Shown: positions 27,648 to 36,230 of the stretch, piece after piece | How the letters are laid out: the number at the start of each line of letters is the position of its first letter | How positions within the stretch are numbered: the stretch's first letter is position 1 | Assembly: GCA_937926105.1 (NCBI GenBank) | Contig: CALANS010000209.1 | Span: forward strand, 62,001 to 126,000 | Origin: an uncultured Actinomycetes bacterium | GTDB lineage: Bacteria > Actinomycetota > Actinomycetes > Mycobacteriales > Nakamurellaceae | Length of the DNA: 64,000 bases | Reading direction: 5' to 3' | Notes under the pieces: generated by a model | The model's database searches: none | What the model was told of the DNA's origin: nothing | What the model saw: only the letters and a program-made list of their open reading frames with translations | Translations under genes and position numbers: made by a program

Positions 27648-28529
27648 ATGAACATCACGTCCACCGAGATCGCCAGCCAGCCCGACATCTGGCGCCAGTC
27701 GCTGGCCATGCTCGATCGAGCGCGCGAACTGCTCGCCCGACCCGGGGAGCGGGTCTTGGTCATCGGGTGCGGAACCTCTGCCTTCATCGCACAGTCCGTT
27801 GCGCTGCTGCGCGAACAAGCCGGCCTGGGCGAGACAGATGCCCACTACGCCTCCGAGCCGCACCCCTGGCGGTCATACGACACCGTCATCGGCATCACCC
27901 GCTCGGGTACCACCACGGAGGTGATCGAGGCGCTCGGCACGCTCCCTGCGGGCGTCCGTCGCATCGTCGTCACCGCTACCGAGGACTCTCCCGCTGGGCG
28001 ACTGGCCGACGACGTACTGCTGCTCGGCTTCGCCGACGAGCGCTCGGTGGTGCAAACACGGTTCCCCACCACGTTTCTCTTCCTCGCCCGAGCGGCCTTC
28101 GGCGAGGACGTATCGACCCTCCCGGATCTGGCTGAGACGGCCCTCGCCACGCCCGGCCCGCGGCCGCCGGAGCGCTTCGACCACGTCGTCTACCTCGGCC
28201 GTGGCTGGACCTACGGGCTCGCTCAGGAGGCGGCGTTGAAGATCCGCGAGTCGGCGCAGGCGTGGGCCGAGTCGTATCCGCTGCTCGACTACCGCCACGG
28301 GCCACTCGCGGTCGCGCACCGGGGCTCGCTGGTGTGGTTGCTCGGCGCCCACGACGACGATCTCGTGCGGGACATCGCCGCGACCGGGGCGACCGCCATC
28401 TCGCGCGTCGCGACCGATCCGCTGGTCGAACTCGTGCTCGCGCAGCGCCTGGCCGTCGAAACCGCGGTGGCGCGTGGGCTCGACCCCGACCGCCCACGGC
28501 ATCTCACACGCTCGATCGTGCTCACCTGA
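27648..28529 (+). CDS. SIS-domain sugar isomerase/deaminase (AgaS-like)
   Basis: A 293-residue double-SIS protein: GCGTSAFIAQS near residue 41 and TRSGTTTEV near 84 in the first domain, LGRGWTYGLAQEAALKIRES near 181-200 in the second, as in GlmS isomerase and AgaS. AgaS-type proteins isomerise or deaminate galactosamine- or tagatose-6-phosphate. Beside a PfkB kinase and a DeoR regulator it points to an amino-sugar or ketose-phosphate route, but no deacetylase (NagA/AgaA) is present, so GalNAc use is not established. GAGGAG precedes the ATG. Confidence 0.85.
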   Translation: MNITSTEIASQPDIWRQSLAMLDRARELLARPGERVLVIGCGTSAFIAQSVALLREQAGLGETDAHYASEPHPWRSYDTVIGITRSGTTTEVIEALGTLPAGVRRIVVTATEDSPAGRLADDVLLLGFADERSVVQTRFPTTFLFLARAAFGEDVSTLPDLAETALATPGPRPPERFDHVVYLGRGWTYGLAQEAALKIRESAQAWAESYPLLDYRHGPLAVAHRGSLVWLLGAHDDDLVRDIAATGATAISRVATDPLVELVLAQRLAVETAVARGLDPDRPRHLTRSIVLT

Positions 28530-28578
28530 CCGGGCTGCCCGCAGGTTGCGCCGCAGCGGTACGCAAGGAGCCCTGGAA

Positions 28579-29532
28579 ATGACGGCGTCACGCGTCCTGG
28601 TCGTCGGGGATGCCAATCTCGACCTGGTGTTGCGCGGCGACGTCGTGCCACGCTTCGGGCAATCGGAACAGCTGCTCGAGGGTGCCGAACTCGTTCTCGG
28701 CTCGAGCGCCGGGATCGTGGCAGCCGGCCTGGCCAGGCTCGGGGTTCGTACGGCTCTTGCCGCACGCGTCGGGAATGACGTCCTGGGCCAGCGCACCCGA
28801 GAGCTGTTGCGCGCGGCGGGCGTCGACTGCGCGCGGGTGCTCTCCTCGCCCGAACCGACTGGCGTGTCGGTGATCCTTTCCACCCCGGACGACCGGGCGA
28901 TCCTCACGTTCGCCGGTGCCATCGCGGCGCTGACCGACGGCGACGTACGTGATGCGGTTTCCGCGCTGGCCCCCGCCCACGTGCATGTAAGCTCGCTATT
29001 CCTCACGCCGCACGTTGCCGCGGCCCAGGCCGAGCGGCTCGCCGCGCTGCGTGCGGCCGGCGTGACCACGAGCCTGGACACCAACTGGGATCCGGCAGGC
29101 CGTTGGGAGGGCGTGGAAGCGTGTCTTTCGCATCTCGACCTGCTGCTACCAAATGCGGCCGAGGCAATGGCGCTCGCGCGCGCCGCCGGTGCGGATCCGC
29201 GGGATGCCCAGGATGCCGCGATGCGGCTGTCTGCGCTCGGCCCGGTGGTGGTCGTCAAGGACGGTCAGCGCGGTGGGTTTGCGGTAGCCGGTGACGTCGT
29301 GGTGCGGGCGCCGAGCAGACCGGTGCAGATCGTGGACACCACCGGTGCCGGCGACAGCTTCACTGCGGGGTTTCTGGCCGGCTGGTTGGACGGGCTGCCG
29401 CTCCCGCAGGCGGTCCGTTGGGGTGCCGTGGCCGGCTCGCTCTCCACGCGCGGCGTGGGTGGCACCGACGGCCAGCCCACCCGTGGCGAGCTGCTCGCCG
29501 TGCTCGGCGAGACGGACGGTCGCCAGTCCTAG
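28579..29532 (+). CDS. PfkB-family carbohydrate kinase
   Basis: A 317-residue ribokinase-fold kinase. The start ATG 28579 follows AAGGAG and gives SRVLVVGDANLDLVLRGD; N-terminal substrate motif GSSAGIVAAGLARLG; ATP/anion-hole motif DTTGAGDSFTAGF near 253-265 with Asp259 as catalytic base. Substrate could be tagatose-6-phosphate, fructose or a 2-keto sugar acid; sequence alone does not settle it. It ends the GH4-SIS-PfkB group; a 291-bp gap with inverted repeats follows. Confidence 0.9.
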   Translation: MTASRVLVVGDANLDLVLRGDVVPRFGQSEQLLEGAELVLGSSAGIVAAGLARLGVRTALAARVGNDVLGQRTRELLRAAGVDCARVLSSPEPTGVSVILSTPDDRAILTFAGAIAALTDGDVRDAVSALAPAHVHVSSLFLTPHVAAAQAERLAALRAAGVTTSLDTNWDPAGRWEGVEACLSHLDLLLPNAAEAMALARAAGADPRDAQDAAMRLSALGPVVVVKDGQRGGFAVAGDVVVRAPSRPVQIVDTTGAGDSFTAGFLAGWLDGLPLPQAVRWGAVAGSLSTRGVGGTDGQPTRGELLAVLGETDGRQS

Positions 29533-29611
29533 ATCGGTGATGCCGATCGGGAATGATCGGCCGCGATCAAAAAATATGAGCGATACCCGCAGCACCGTTG
29601 TCTATCGCTCA
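29532..29611. promoter_or_regulatory. Cluster of inverted repeats upstream of the second sugar importer
   Basis: Three inverted repeats: GATCGG/CCGATC (29532-29548), GATCG/CGATC (about 29555-29568, followed by an A-run), and the best, TGAGCGATA (29577-29585) with TATCGCTCA (29603-29611), nine perfect base pairs 17 nt apart. The AT-rich stretch at 29568-29577 is unusual here and may hold the promoter. The last repeat is a candidate operator for the importer. Nothing else was recognised up to 29823. Confidence 0.4.
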
Positions 29612-29823
29612 ACTGCCGCTCAAGATGGAGCCACCGCACCATGGAGCGTGATGCGCTGCAGGAGCGAGATGGCAAGGCACGATTCGTGAGATCGCCTGCC
29701 GGACTTCTGGCGTGTGACTGGCCGGGCCCGTATTGCCGGCTTGTCGCGGACGATCTGCACCGCGCGTTTGGCCGTGGCACCCCGAGCCCATCGAGGCGCA
29801 GAACACGAGAAGAGGAAACGGCT

Positions 29824-31149
29824 ATGTCTCGATCCCACCAGCAATTGTTTCGCATGATGAGCATGGCGGTGGCCGCCGCAGCTGTCGCGGCGTCCCTCGC
29901 CGGGTGCGGCAACGGGTCGTCGGGTACGGCCTCGCTGGATACCAAGGCGAAGGTCACCATCCAGGTGTGGACCGGTCAGGCCGACGTCGCCGAGAAGATC
30001 ATCGAGACGCTGGCCGGCGAGTTCGAAAAGCTCCATTCCAACGTCACTGTCGACGTCTCGCCCGGTGCCTCATCGACCGACCAGCTGCTGCAGAAGATCT
30101 CCGCGGGGTTCGCCGGCGACCAGTATCCCGATGTCTCGTACGCATTCGGGTCGTGGGCGGGCCAGTTGGAGTCATCGGGTCGTACCCTCGACATCTCCGA
30201 CGAGATCAAGAAGCCTGACGTCAAGTGGGACGAGTTCACCGCGGCGGCGCGTGGCACCGCACAGCCGAGTGGCAAGAAGGTCATCGGATTCCCGGCAGTC
30301 GTAGACAATGTCGGGTTGCTGTACAACAAGACGCTCTTCGACAGGGCAGGCGTGGCGTATCCAACGGCAAACTGGACGTGGAATGACTTCCGGGCAGCGG
30401 CAAAGAAACTCACGGATACGGCCGATCACATCTACGGCTATGGCTACTCCGTGTCCGGCAGCGAGGCAACGACGTGGCAATTCTGGCCGCACCTGTGGCA
30501 GAACGGCGGCGCGATCCTCAATGCGGACGGCACCCAGGCCGAGTTCGCCTCACAGGCCGGCGTCGATGCCCTGACCTTCCTGCGCTCGATGGCCGTGGAG
30601 GACAAGAGCGTCTACCTGGACCAGACCGATACCAAGATCGGCCCATTGTTCGACAGCGACCGCATCGCGATGATCACCTCCGGGCCGTGGGAGCTGTCCA
30701 GCCTCAAGACCGCCGGCACGAAGTTCGGCGTCGTACCGCTGCCCGGCACCAATGGTGACCATCAGACGGTGTCGGGCCCCGACATCTGGGCGCTGTTCGA
30801 CCACAAGGACGCGAACCGCGCGTACTGGGCAACTCAGTTCGCCGAATGGTTCACCTCCGCTGCCCAGGATGAGCGCTTCAACGTCGCGCTCGGCAATCTG
30901 CCCCTGCGCTCCTCCGAGGCGGGATCCGACGCGGTGAAGAAGGAGGCCGCTCAGTTCCCCGGTTACGACGCCTTCGTCGCCAACTCCGCCAATGTGAAGA
31001 ACACCCGACCCGCGACCGCGGGCTACGCGGCGCTGTCCACGGCGATCGGGAAGTCCATTTCGCAGGTGCTGCAGGGTGAGGGCGACCCGAAGGCAGCTCT
31101 CGAGCAGGCGGCACAGACAGCCAACAAGGCACTGGGCGAGAAGAAGTAG
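29824..31149 (+). CDS. Sugar ABC transporter substrate-binding lipoprotein
   Basis: A 441-residue lipoprotein with signal peptide and lipobox LAGC near residue 28, then a family-1 binding fold (VTIQVWTGQADVAEKIIETL; GLLYNKTLFDRAGVAYPTANW; DRIAMITSGPWELSSL). ATG 29824 was chosen for the signal peptide and the GAAGAGGAAA before it. Three bases separate its stop from the permease start, so the three transport genes form one operon. The ligand is unknown; GH4 upstream suggests an alpha-galactoside. Confidence 0.9.
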   Translation: MSRSHQQLFRMMSMAVAAAAVAASLAGCGNGSSGTASLDTKAKVTIQVWTGQADVAEKIIETLAGEFEKLHSNVTVDVSPGASSTDQLLQKISAGFAGDQYPDVSYAFGSWAGQLESSGRTLDISDEIKKPDVKWDEFTAAARGTAQPSGKKVIGFPAVVDNVGLLYNKTLFDRAGVAYPTANWTWNDFRAAAKKLTDTADHIYGYGYSVSGSEATTWQFWPHLWQNGGAILNADGTQAEFASQAGVDALTFLRSMAVEDKSVYLDQTDTKIGPLFDSDRIAMITSGPWELSSLKTAGTKFGVVPLPGTNGDHQTVSGPDIWALFDHKDANRAYWATQFAEWFTSAAQDERFNVALGNLPLRSSEAGSDAVKKEAAQFPGYDAFVANSANVKNTRPATAGYAALSTAIGKSISQVLQGEGDPKAALEQAAQTANKALGEKK

Positions 31150-31152
31150 GAC

Positions 31153-32118
31153 ATGTCGTCCACGGCGGCCGTTCGGGTCGGGACGGCACCCGGCCGGCCG
31201 GGCGCGACCTCGGGCACGTCGGGGTCGCGCCGCGCCCGGCGCCGTCGGACGGTGATGTCGTCCCTGACGGGGTGGGGTTTCATCGCTCCCGCGACGATCA
31301 TCATCTTCGGCCTGTCGATCTTTCCGGCCGTGTGGGCGCTAGTGTTGTCCTTCCAGAGTTGGGACGGCTTCAGCCAGGCGACCTGGGTCGGTGGCCAGAA
31401 CTACGCGAACCTGATCACCGACGCCGACTTCGGTGACGCGGTTGTCAATACCATCGGATTTACGGTCCTTTTCGTTCCGGCATCCGTTCTCCTGGGGCTC
31501 TTCCTGGCGGTGGCACTGAACCGCCGGATCCATGGGATCGGGTTCTACCGCACAGCAATCTTCGTCCCCTTCGTGGCCTCGGCGGCCTCGACCGGCATCC
31601 TCGCGACCTACCTCTTCAGCCCGCAGTTCGGTCTGGTCAACAACGTCCTGCGGGTGCTGCACCTGCCGCAGCAGGGTTGGCTGGACGATCCGCATGAGGC
31701 GATGCTGGTGATCGCCATCATGTCGCTGTGGGGGTCGGCCGCGTTCACCACCGTGATCTATCTGGCAGCACTGCAAGACGTGCCGACCGACCTGGTCGAG
31801 GCGGCGCAGATCGACGGCGCCAGCAAGTGGCAGACATTCTGGCGGATCATCTGGCCGCAACTCGCCCCGGTCACCGTCTTCGTCGCCATCTGGCAGACGA
31901 TCCAGGCCATTCAACTCTTCGACCTGGTCTATACCACGACCCGGGGCGGGCCGTTGGGTGCGACGACCACGATCGTCTTCTTCCTCTACGACAAGGCCTT
32001 CCACGCGCTCGAGTTCGGGTATGGATCGGCGGCGGCCTACGTGCTGTTTGCCGTCACCCTGCTCATCACGATCGGAGTGGTGATCGTTCAGCGACGTCGT
32101 GGCCGGGAGGCGTTCTGA
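31153..32118 (+). CDS. Sugar ABC transporter permease, MalF type
   Basis: A 321-residue membrane protein with an Arg/Ser-rich N-terminus, first helix GWGFIAPATIIIFGLSIFPAV and EAA loop LVEAAQIDGASKWQTFWRIIWPQLAP near residue 215. It forms the importer channel with the next gene, which starts at its last stop base. No cognate ATPase gene is nearby. Confidence 0.92.
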   Translation: MSSTAAVRVGTAPGRPGATSGTSGSRRARRRRTVMSSLTGWGFIAPATIIIFGLSIFPAVWALVLSFQSWDGFSQATWVGGQNYANLITDADFGDAVVNTIGFTVLFVPASVLLGLFLAVALNRRIHGIGFYRTAIFVPFVASAASTGILATYLFSPQFGLVNNVLRVLHLPQQGWLDDPHEAMLVIAIMSLWGSAAFTTVIYLAALQDVPTDLVEAAQIDGASKWQTFWRIIWPQLAPVTVFVAIWQTIQAIQLFDLVYTTTRGGPLGATTTIVFFLYDKAFHALEFGYGSAAAYVLFAVTLLITIGVVIVQRRRGREAF

Positions 32119-33002
32119 TGGCGACGCATCTCGGCTGGGCCGAGCAGACTGGCAATGACGCGGTCGATGCAGCCCGCGGCTCCGGCAGGCGTCGGCGGAT
32201 CAGCGGATGGCACTTCGTGCTGCTGCCCATCGCGATCCTGTTCATGGTGCCGTTCCTGCAGATGGCGCTCGCATCGGTGTCGCCGGCCAAGGACCTCGTC
32301 TCGTTCCCGCCGCCGTTCGTGCCCTCACATTTCACCTTGGCCGGTTATGCCAAGCTGTTCAGCCAGACCGACATCCTGCGCTGGCTGGGCAACACAGTGA
32401 TCGTTGCGACGACGGCGATCGTGTCGAACATCGTGTTGTGCTCGCTCGCCGGATACGGCTTCGCGCGCTTGAGGTTCCCCGGGCGCAGCGTCGGATTCAT
32501 CATGATCCTCGCCACGATCATGATCCCCACTCAGCTGCTGATGATCCCGACGTACATCCTGTTTGCCAAGCTCGGGCTATTGAACGGTCTTGGGGCGGCG
32601 ATGGTGCCGTGGCTCGCCACTGCGTTTGGTGTCTTCCTGATGCGCCAGTTCTTCCTGTCACTGCCCAAGGAGCTGGAAGAGGCCGGCGCTATCGACGGCT
32701 GCAATCGCTGGCAGATCTTCTTCCGGATCGTGCTTCCGCTCGCGCGCCCCGCCCTGGCGACCCTCGCAATCTTCACCTTGCTCGGTGCCTGGAACGACCT
32801 GGTGTGGCCGTTGATCGCCATCAACAACCCCTCGGCGTTCACGCTGCAACTCGGCATCGCCAACTTCCAGGGCGCTCACCAGACGGATTGGAGCCTCATC
32901 ATGGCCGGCAACGTCATCGCAACGCTGCCGCTCATCCTGTTCTTCCTGTTCGCGCAGCGACAGTTCGTTGCCACCATGACCTTCTCGGGGCTGAAGGGAT
33001 GA
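32118..33002 (+). CDS. Sugar ABC transporter permease, MalG type
   Basis: A 294-residue membrane protein. The start ATG 32118 shares a base with the upstream TGA. First helix FVLLPIAILFMVPFLQMAL; MalG signature PKELEEAGAIDGCNRWQIFF in the EAA loop; ending FVATMTFSGLKG. Partner of the preceding permease. Confidence 0.92.
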   Translation: MATHLGWAEQTGNDAVDAARGSGRRRRISGWHFVLLPIAILFMVPFLQMALASVSPAKDLVSFPPPFVPSHFTLAGYAKLFSQTDILRWLGNTVIVATTAIVSNIVLCSLAGYGFARLRFPGRSVGFIMILATIMIPTQLLMIPTYILFAKLGLLNGLGAAMVPWLATAFGVFLMRQFFLSLPKELEEAGAIDGCNRWQIFFRIVLPLARPALATLAIFTLLGAWNDLVWPLIAINNPSAFTLQLGIANFQGAHQTDWSLIMAGNVIATLPLILFFLFAQRQFVATMTFSGLKG

Positions 33003-33224
33003 GTTGTCGCAGCGGGACGTCCGCGAAGTCGGCCTCGTTCCTCGAGACGAGCGGGACGCCGGCCACCTAGCGGTCCGCCAGCACGTCTGCTCCGACCCGC
33101 CGGGCGACCGCGCGGGGACGGCAGGGTGCAGAGGCTGTGCCGTGCGGGCGACCTCGGAGACTTCGGCGGTCGCCGCCATCGAGTTTGCCGATGCGGAGCG
33201 TGACCGGAGCGCCTCCGAAAGGGT
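33003..33224 (-). other. Intergenic stretch with a possible VapC (PIN-domain) fragment
   Basis: No intact gene. On the reverse strand GADVLADR, then TAG (about 33069), then VAGVPLVSRNEADFADVPLR down to about 33006 resembles the C-terminal A..G.PLvTRN..dF end of PIN-domain toxins. This is pattern-level evidence over some 28 residues only. Confidence 0.25.
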
Positions 33225-33274
33225 GGAAGATTCTTCCGTTCTTGCTCCCTCAAGTCCGATCGGAAGATAATTCC
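33225..33274. promoter_or_regulatory. RpiR operator pair and leaderless promoter
   Basis: GGAAGATTCTTCC (33225-33237) is a perfect palindrome. A related GGAAGATAATTCC lies at 33262-33274. GATAAT (33266-33271) inside the second copy is a plausible -10 seven bases before ATG 33279, which has no Shine-Dalgarno. The rpiR gene is therefore probably leaderless and autoregulated. Confidence 0.5.
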
Positions 33275-33278
33275 TTCC

Positions 33279-34253
33279 ATGACCGAGCCGGCGGCGAACA
33301 GTGCGCCCGCGGCGCTGGCCACGCTGCGCCGGATCCGCCCGGACCTGTCCGGATCGCTGGGCCGCACCGCTGACCTGCTGCTCGCGCGGCCCGAACAGAG
33401 TGTTCGAGGCACCATCGAGGAGTTGGCGGCCGCGGCGGGCACCTCGGTCGGAACGGTGTCCCGCCTGTGCCGGCGCCTCGGGGTCGGCGGGTTTCGTGAG
33501 CTGCGGATCGCCGTGGCGGCGGAGGTGGCCGGAGCCCCGCGCGGAGTCTGGGACACCGACATCGGTCGCGACTTCGCTCCGGCGGATCCGTTGCCGCTCA
33601 TCGCTCGCACCCTCGCTGCCGCGCAGGCCCGGGCGGTGCAGGCCACACTGACCGGGCTCGGCACCGTTGACGTGGAGGCGGCCGCGGCGGCGATCGCGGC
33701 CGCGACGACCGTCGACATCTTCGGTGTCAGTGGAAGCGCCGTGATGGCCATGGAACTCGACCTGCGGTTGCACCGGATCGGTGTTCCGTCGCGGGTCTTC
33801 TCCGACGAGCACGCCGGGGTGACTGCCGCCTGCCAACTCGGCCCCGCAGACGTGGCGGTGGCCATCTCGCACTCCGGGGTCACCGCGCACACGCTCCGGA
33901 TGCTGCAGGTCGCCGCCGATCGGGGGGCCACCACGGTCGCCATCACGGGAGCCGCAGCGTCACCTATCGGACAGCTGGCCGACCACGTGCTCGAGACGGT
34001 GGCGCAGGCAACCACCTTCCTGGGGGGCCCCTTGGCATCCCGGCACGCCGAATTGGCCGCCGTCGAGATGCTCTACGTGGCGGTGTGCCGCATCGACCCG
34101 GCGGGCACCGAACGAGCGCTGGCCGCCACCGCCGCGGCGATCGCGGCGCTGTCGGATGACCGGTACACCAGCGAGGGGACCAGGACCAGTAAGGCGGGCA
34201 GGGCCAGCGGGACGGGTAGCACGAGTACCGCGCCGCGACCGTCGCGGCGTTGA
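33279..34253 (+). CDS. RpiR-family transcriptional regulator
   Basis: A 324-residue protein with an N-terminal HTH_6 domain (TIEELAAAAGTSVGTVSRLCRR, about residues 44-65) and a SIS sugar-phosphate-binding domain (VDIFGVSGSAVMAMELDLRL; AISHSGVTAHTLRML). It ends in a disordered Ser/Thr/Arg-rich tail. It lies between the second importer and a Tat-exported glycosidase-like gene and probably regulates them in response to a phosphosugar. The palindromes directly upstream suggest autocontrol. Confidence 0.9.
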   Translation: MTEPAANSAPAALATLRRIRPDLSGSLGRTADLLLARPEQSVRGTIEELAAAAGTSVGTVSRLCRRLGVGGFRELRIAVAAEVAGAPRGVWDTDIGRDFAPADPLPLIARTLAAAQARAVQATLTGLGTVDVEAAAAAIAAATTVDIFGVSGSAVMAMELDLRLHRIGVPSRVFSDEHAGVTAACQLGPADVAVAISHSGVTAHTLRMLQVAADRGATTVAITGAAASPIGQLADHVLETVAQATTFLGGPLASRHAELAAVEMLYVAVCRIDPAGTERALAATAAAIAALSDDRYTSEGTRTSKAGRASGTGSTSTAPRPSRR

Positions 34254-34270
34254 TCGAGCAGGAGGATGGC

Positions 34271-36217
34271 ATGACCGTAAAGCACGGATCGAATGCATTC
34301 AGCCGCAAGGACTTCTTCCGGTACGCCGGGCTCGCAGGCGGTGCGGCGGTAGCCGGCGTGGGACTGTCCGGAATGCCCGCTGCGGCCGCGTCTCGGCCGG
34401 CGACGGGTACCCGGCCTGCGGTAGCCGCCGGTCTCGCCCGGGCGGCGTCCGCTGCTGCCTCGGCGGCCACGGCCCCTGCCGGGGGGCCGATCCTGAACGA
34501 CCAGCGGTTCCCCATCGGGCTGTTCTGGCCACCGCCGCCGCTGCAGACCACCCTCGAGCGCTACCGCGAGATCGCCGATGCCGGCTTCACGTTCGCGCAC
34601 GGCGGCAACTACACCTACGCCGACTCGCAGATTGCCACCTGGATGCTCAAGATCGCCGCGGAGGCAGGCATCCAGGTGCTGGTCGATGACACGGACCTGC
34701 GGTGGCTCACTCACGAGTTCTCGATATCGGATGCCGGCGGCCCCTTCACGCTGACTACTGCCGAGGCCAGGTCCAAGGTCACTGAGGTCGTCGGGCGTTA
34801 TGCGCCCTGGTGGCAGATTTCGGGCGAGCGGCTGCTGATCACCCACGGCACCGGCGCCGGGTCGATCGGCTCGGTGACTGCCGGATCGGGGTGGACCGAC
34901 TACACCCTCGCCTTCGACACGCAGCCGCTGCCGACCGGCGCGGGAGGGTATGCCCAGGTGGGCTGGGCATTCCGGATGCAGGACGAGCAGAACGCGTACG
35001 TCTGGTTGCTGTCCACCCAGGGCACCGGCGGCAACGCCGTGCTGAAGAAGGCGGTGTTCGTCCGCGGCGGGGTCGCGTCGTTGACGTCGGTTCCGTTGCC
35101 GTATCAGTTGCAGCCGGGGCAGTCCTATCACGTTCGGACCACGGTTTCGGGTTCCACGTTCACCACCTGGATCGACGGCGTGCGGGTCGACAGCACCACG
35201 GACGGTACCTACGCGTCGGGAACGGTCGGCTTCCGCGAAGCGGGAGGCGAGTCCGCCTATGTCGACGACGTGATGGTGACGTCGCCGACCGGTGCCGTGC
35301 TGTTCTCCGACGACTTCTCCGCCACTCTGCGCGGTTGGACGCTCCCGGCGGGGTCGGGGTATGCCTCGTTCGCTGGAATGGAGGTGTACGACGAACCGGG
35401 AGTGGGCAAGCTGCCCGACGTGGCTGCGGTGGTGGACCTCGTCACCGCCGCTTACCCGGACCAACTGGCATTCGTCAACCTGCTGCCCGGCTACGGCGCG
35501 GGCTACGAGCAGGCGGCCGCAATGCTGAACACGCCGGTGATCTCGTTTGACCGCTACCCGATCCTGTCCGGCGGTCGCACCGATACCGGCTACTTCTCGA
35601 ACTGGGCCCAGGTGCGGGCGGCCGCGCTGAAGCACGGGCTGCGCTCCTGGACCTATATCCAGAGCGTCGGCTACAACGGGCACGACGTGCCGACCAGGGC
35701 CGACCTGCTGTGGCAGATCAACATCAGCCTCGCGTACGGCTGCACCGGTATCCAGTACTTCACCTACTGGACACCGGATCCCGCGCGAGGGGAGGGCTTT
35801 CACGACGGCATCATCTCCGCGGACGGGCGAAAGACGCCGATGTACGCCTCGGCACGGCAGGTCAACACCGAATACCTGGCGCCGCTGGGCGCGCAGATGC
35901 TCGGTCTGAGCTCCACAGCGGTGCAGATCAGCGGCGTGTCGTCACCGCCGGCCGGGCTCGATCCATTCCAGCCGGACGCCTTCGTGACGGCAGTCAGCGG
36001 GTCCGGGGTGGTGCTGGGCCGCTTCGTCGATGCGCAGGGGCGGGGCCTGGTGCTGGTGGCCAACTATTCGCGGACCGACCCGGCCAGCACGGCGCTGACC
36101 TTCGGCGGCGCGGTGCACGACGTCGAACGCTTCGACCCGGTCTCGAGCACCTGGCAATCCGGCAGCGGCGCGGTGAACCTGCAGCGCGGCGCGGCAGAAC
36201 TGTTGCGGATGAGCTGA
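34271..36217 (+). CDS. Tat-exported TIM-barrel glycosidase-like protein with inserted lectin-like domain
   Basis: A 648-residue exported protein. ATG 34271 follows GGAGG. The signal is Tat-like (SRKDFFRYAGLAGG, Arg-Lys instead of Arg-Arg) with an AAA cleavage region, then an Ala-rich linker to about residue 75. The barrel begins at FPIGLFWPPPPLQTTLERYREIADAGFTF and breaks off at VVGRYAPWW (near 178). A beta-sandwich of about 180 residues (GSGWTDYTLAF; GYAQVGWAFRMQDEQNAYVW; YVDDVMVTSPTGAVLF) follows. The barrel resumes at FAGMEVYDEPGVGKL, whose Glu is a candidate acid/base. The inserted part resembles LamG/DUF1080-type sugar-binding sandwiches. The GH family is unknown. It ends 13 bp from the convergent lacI gene. 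Confidence 0.75.
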   Translation: MTVKHGSNAFSRKDFFRYAGLAGGAAVAGVGLSGMPAAAASRPATGTRPAVAAGLARAASAAASAATAPAGGPILNDQRFPIGLFWPPPPLQTTLERYREIADAGFTFAHGGNYTYADSQIATWMLKIAAEAGIQVLVDDTDLRWLTHEFSISDAGGPFTLTTAEARSKVTEVVGRYAPWWQISGERLLITHGTGAGSIGSVTAGSGWTDYTLAFDTQPLPTGAGGYAQVGWAFRMQDEQNAYVWLLSTQGTGGNAVLKKAVFVRGGVASLTSVPLPYQLQPGQSYHVRTTVSGSTFTTWIDGVRVDSTTDGTYASGTVGFREAGGESAYVDDVMVTSPTGAVLFSDDFSATLRGWTLPAGSGYASFAGMEVYDEPGVGKLPDVAAVVDLVTAAYPDQLAFVNLLPGYGAGYEQAAAMLNTPVISFDRYPILSGGRTDTGYFSNWAQVRAAALKHGLRSWTYIQSVGYNGHDVPTRADLLWQINISLAYGCTGIQYFTYWTPDPARGEGFHDGIISADGRKTPMYASARQVNTEYLAPLGAQMLGLSSTAVQISGVSSPPAGLDPFQPDAFVTAVSGSGVVLGRFVDAQGRGLVLVANYSRTDPASTALTFGGAVHDVERFDPVSSTWQSGSGAVNLQRGAAELLRMS

Positions 36218-36230
36218 TCTCGAGGCGCGG

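Noticed and set aside
29555..29575. Hairpin followed by an A-run as a terminator of the PfkB operon
   Set aside because: On the plus strand the stem is followed by A, not T; on the minus strand the T-run precedes the stem. Neither is an intrinsic terminator.
26300..31149. Complete N-acetylgalactosamine pathway
   Set aside because: An AgaS-like SIS protein, a PfkB kinase and a DeoR regulator are present, but no deacetylase or tagatose-bisphosphate aldolase was found.
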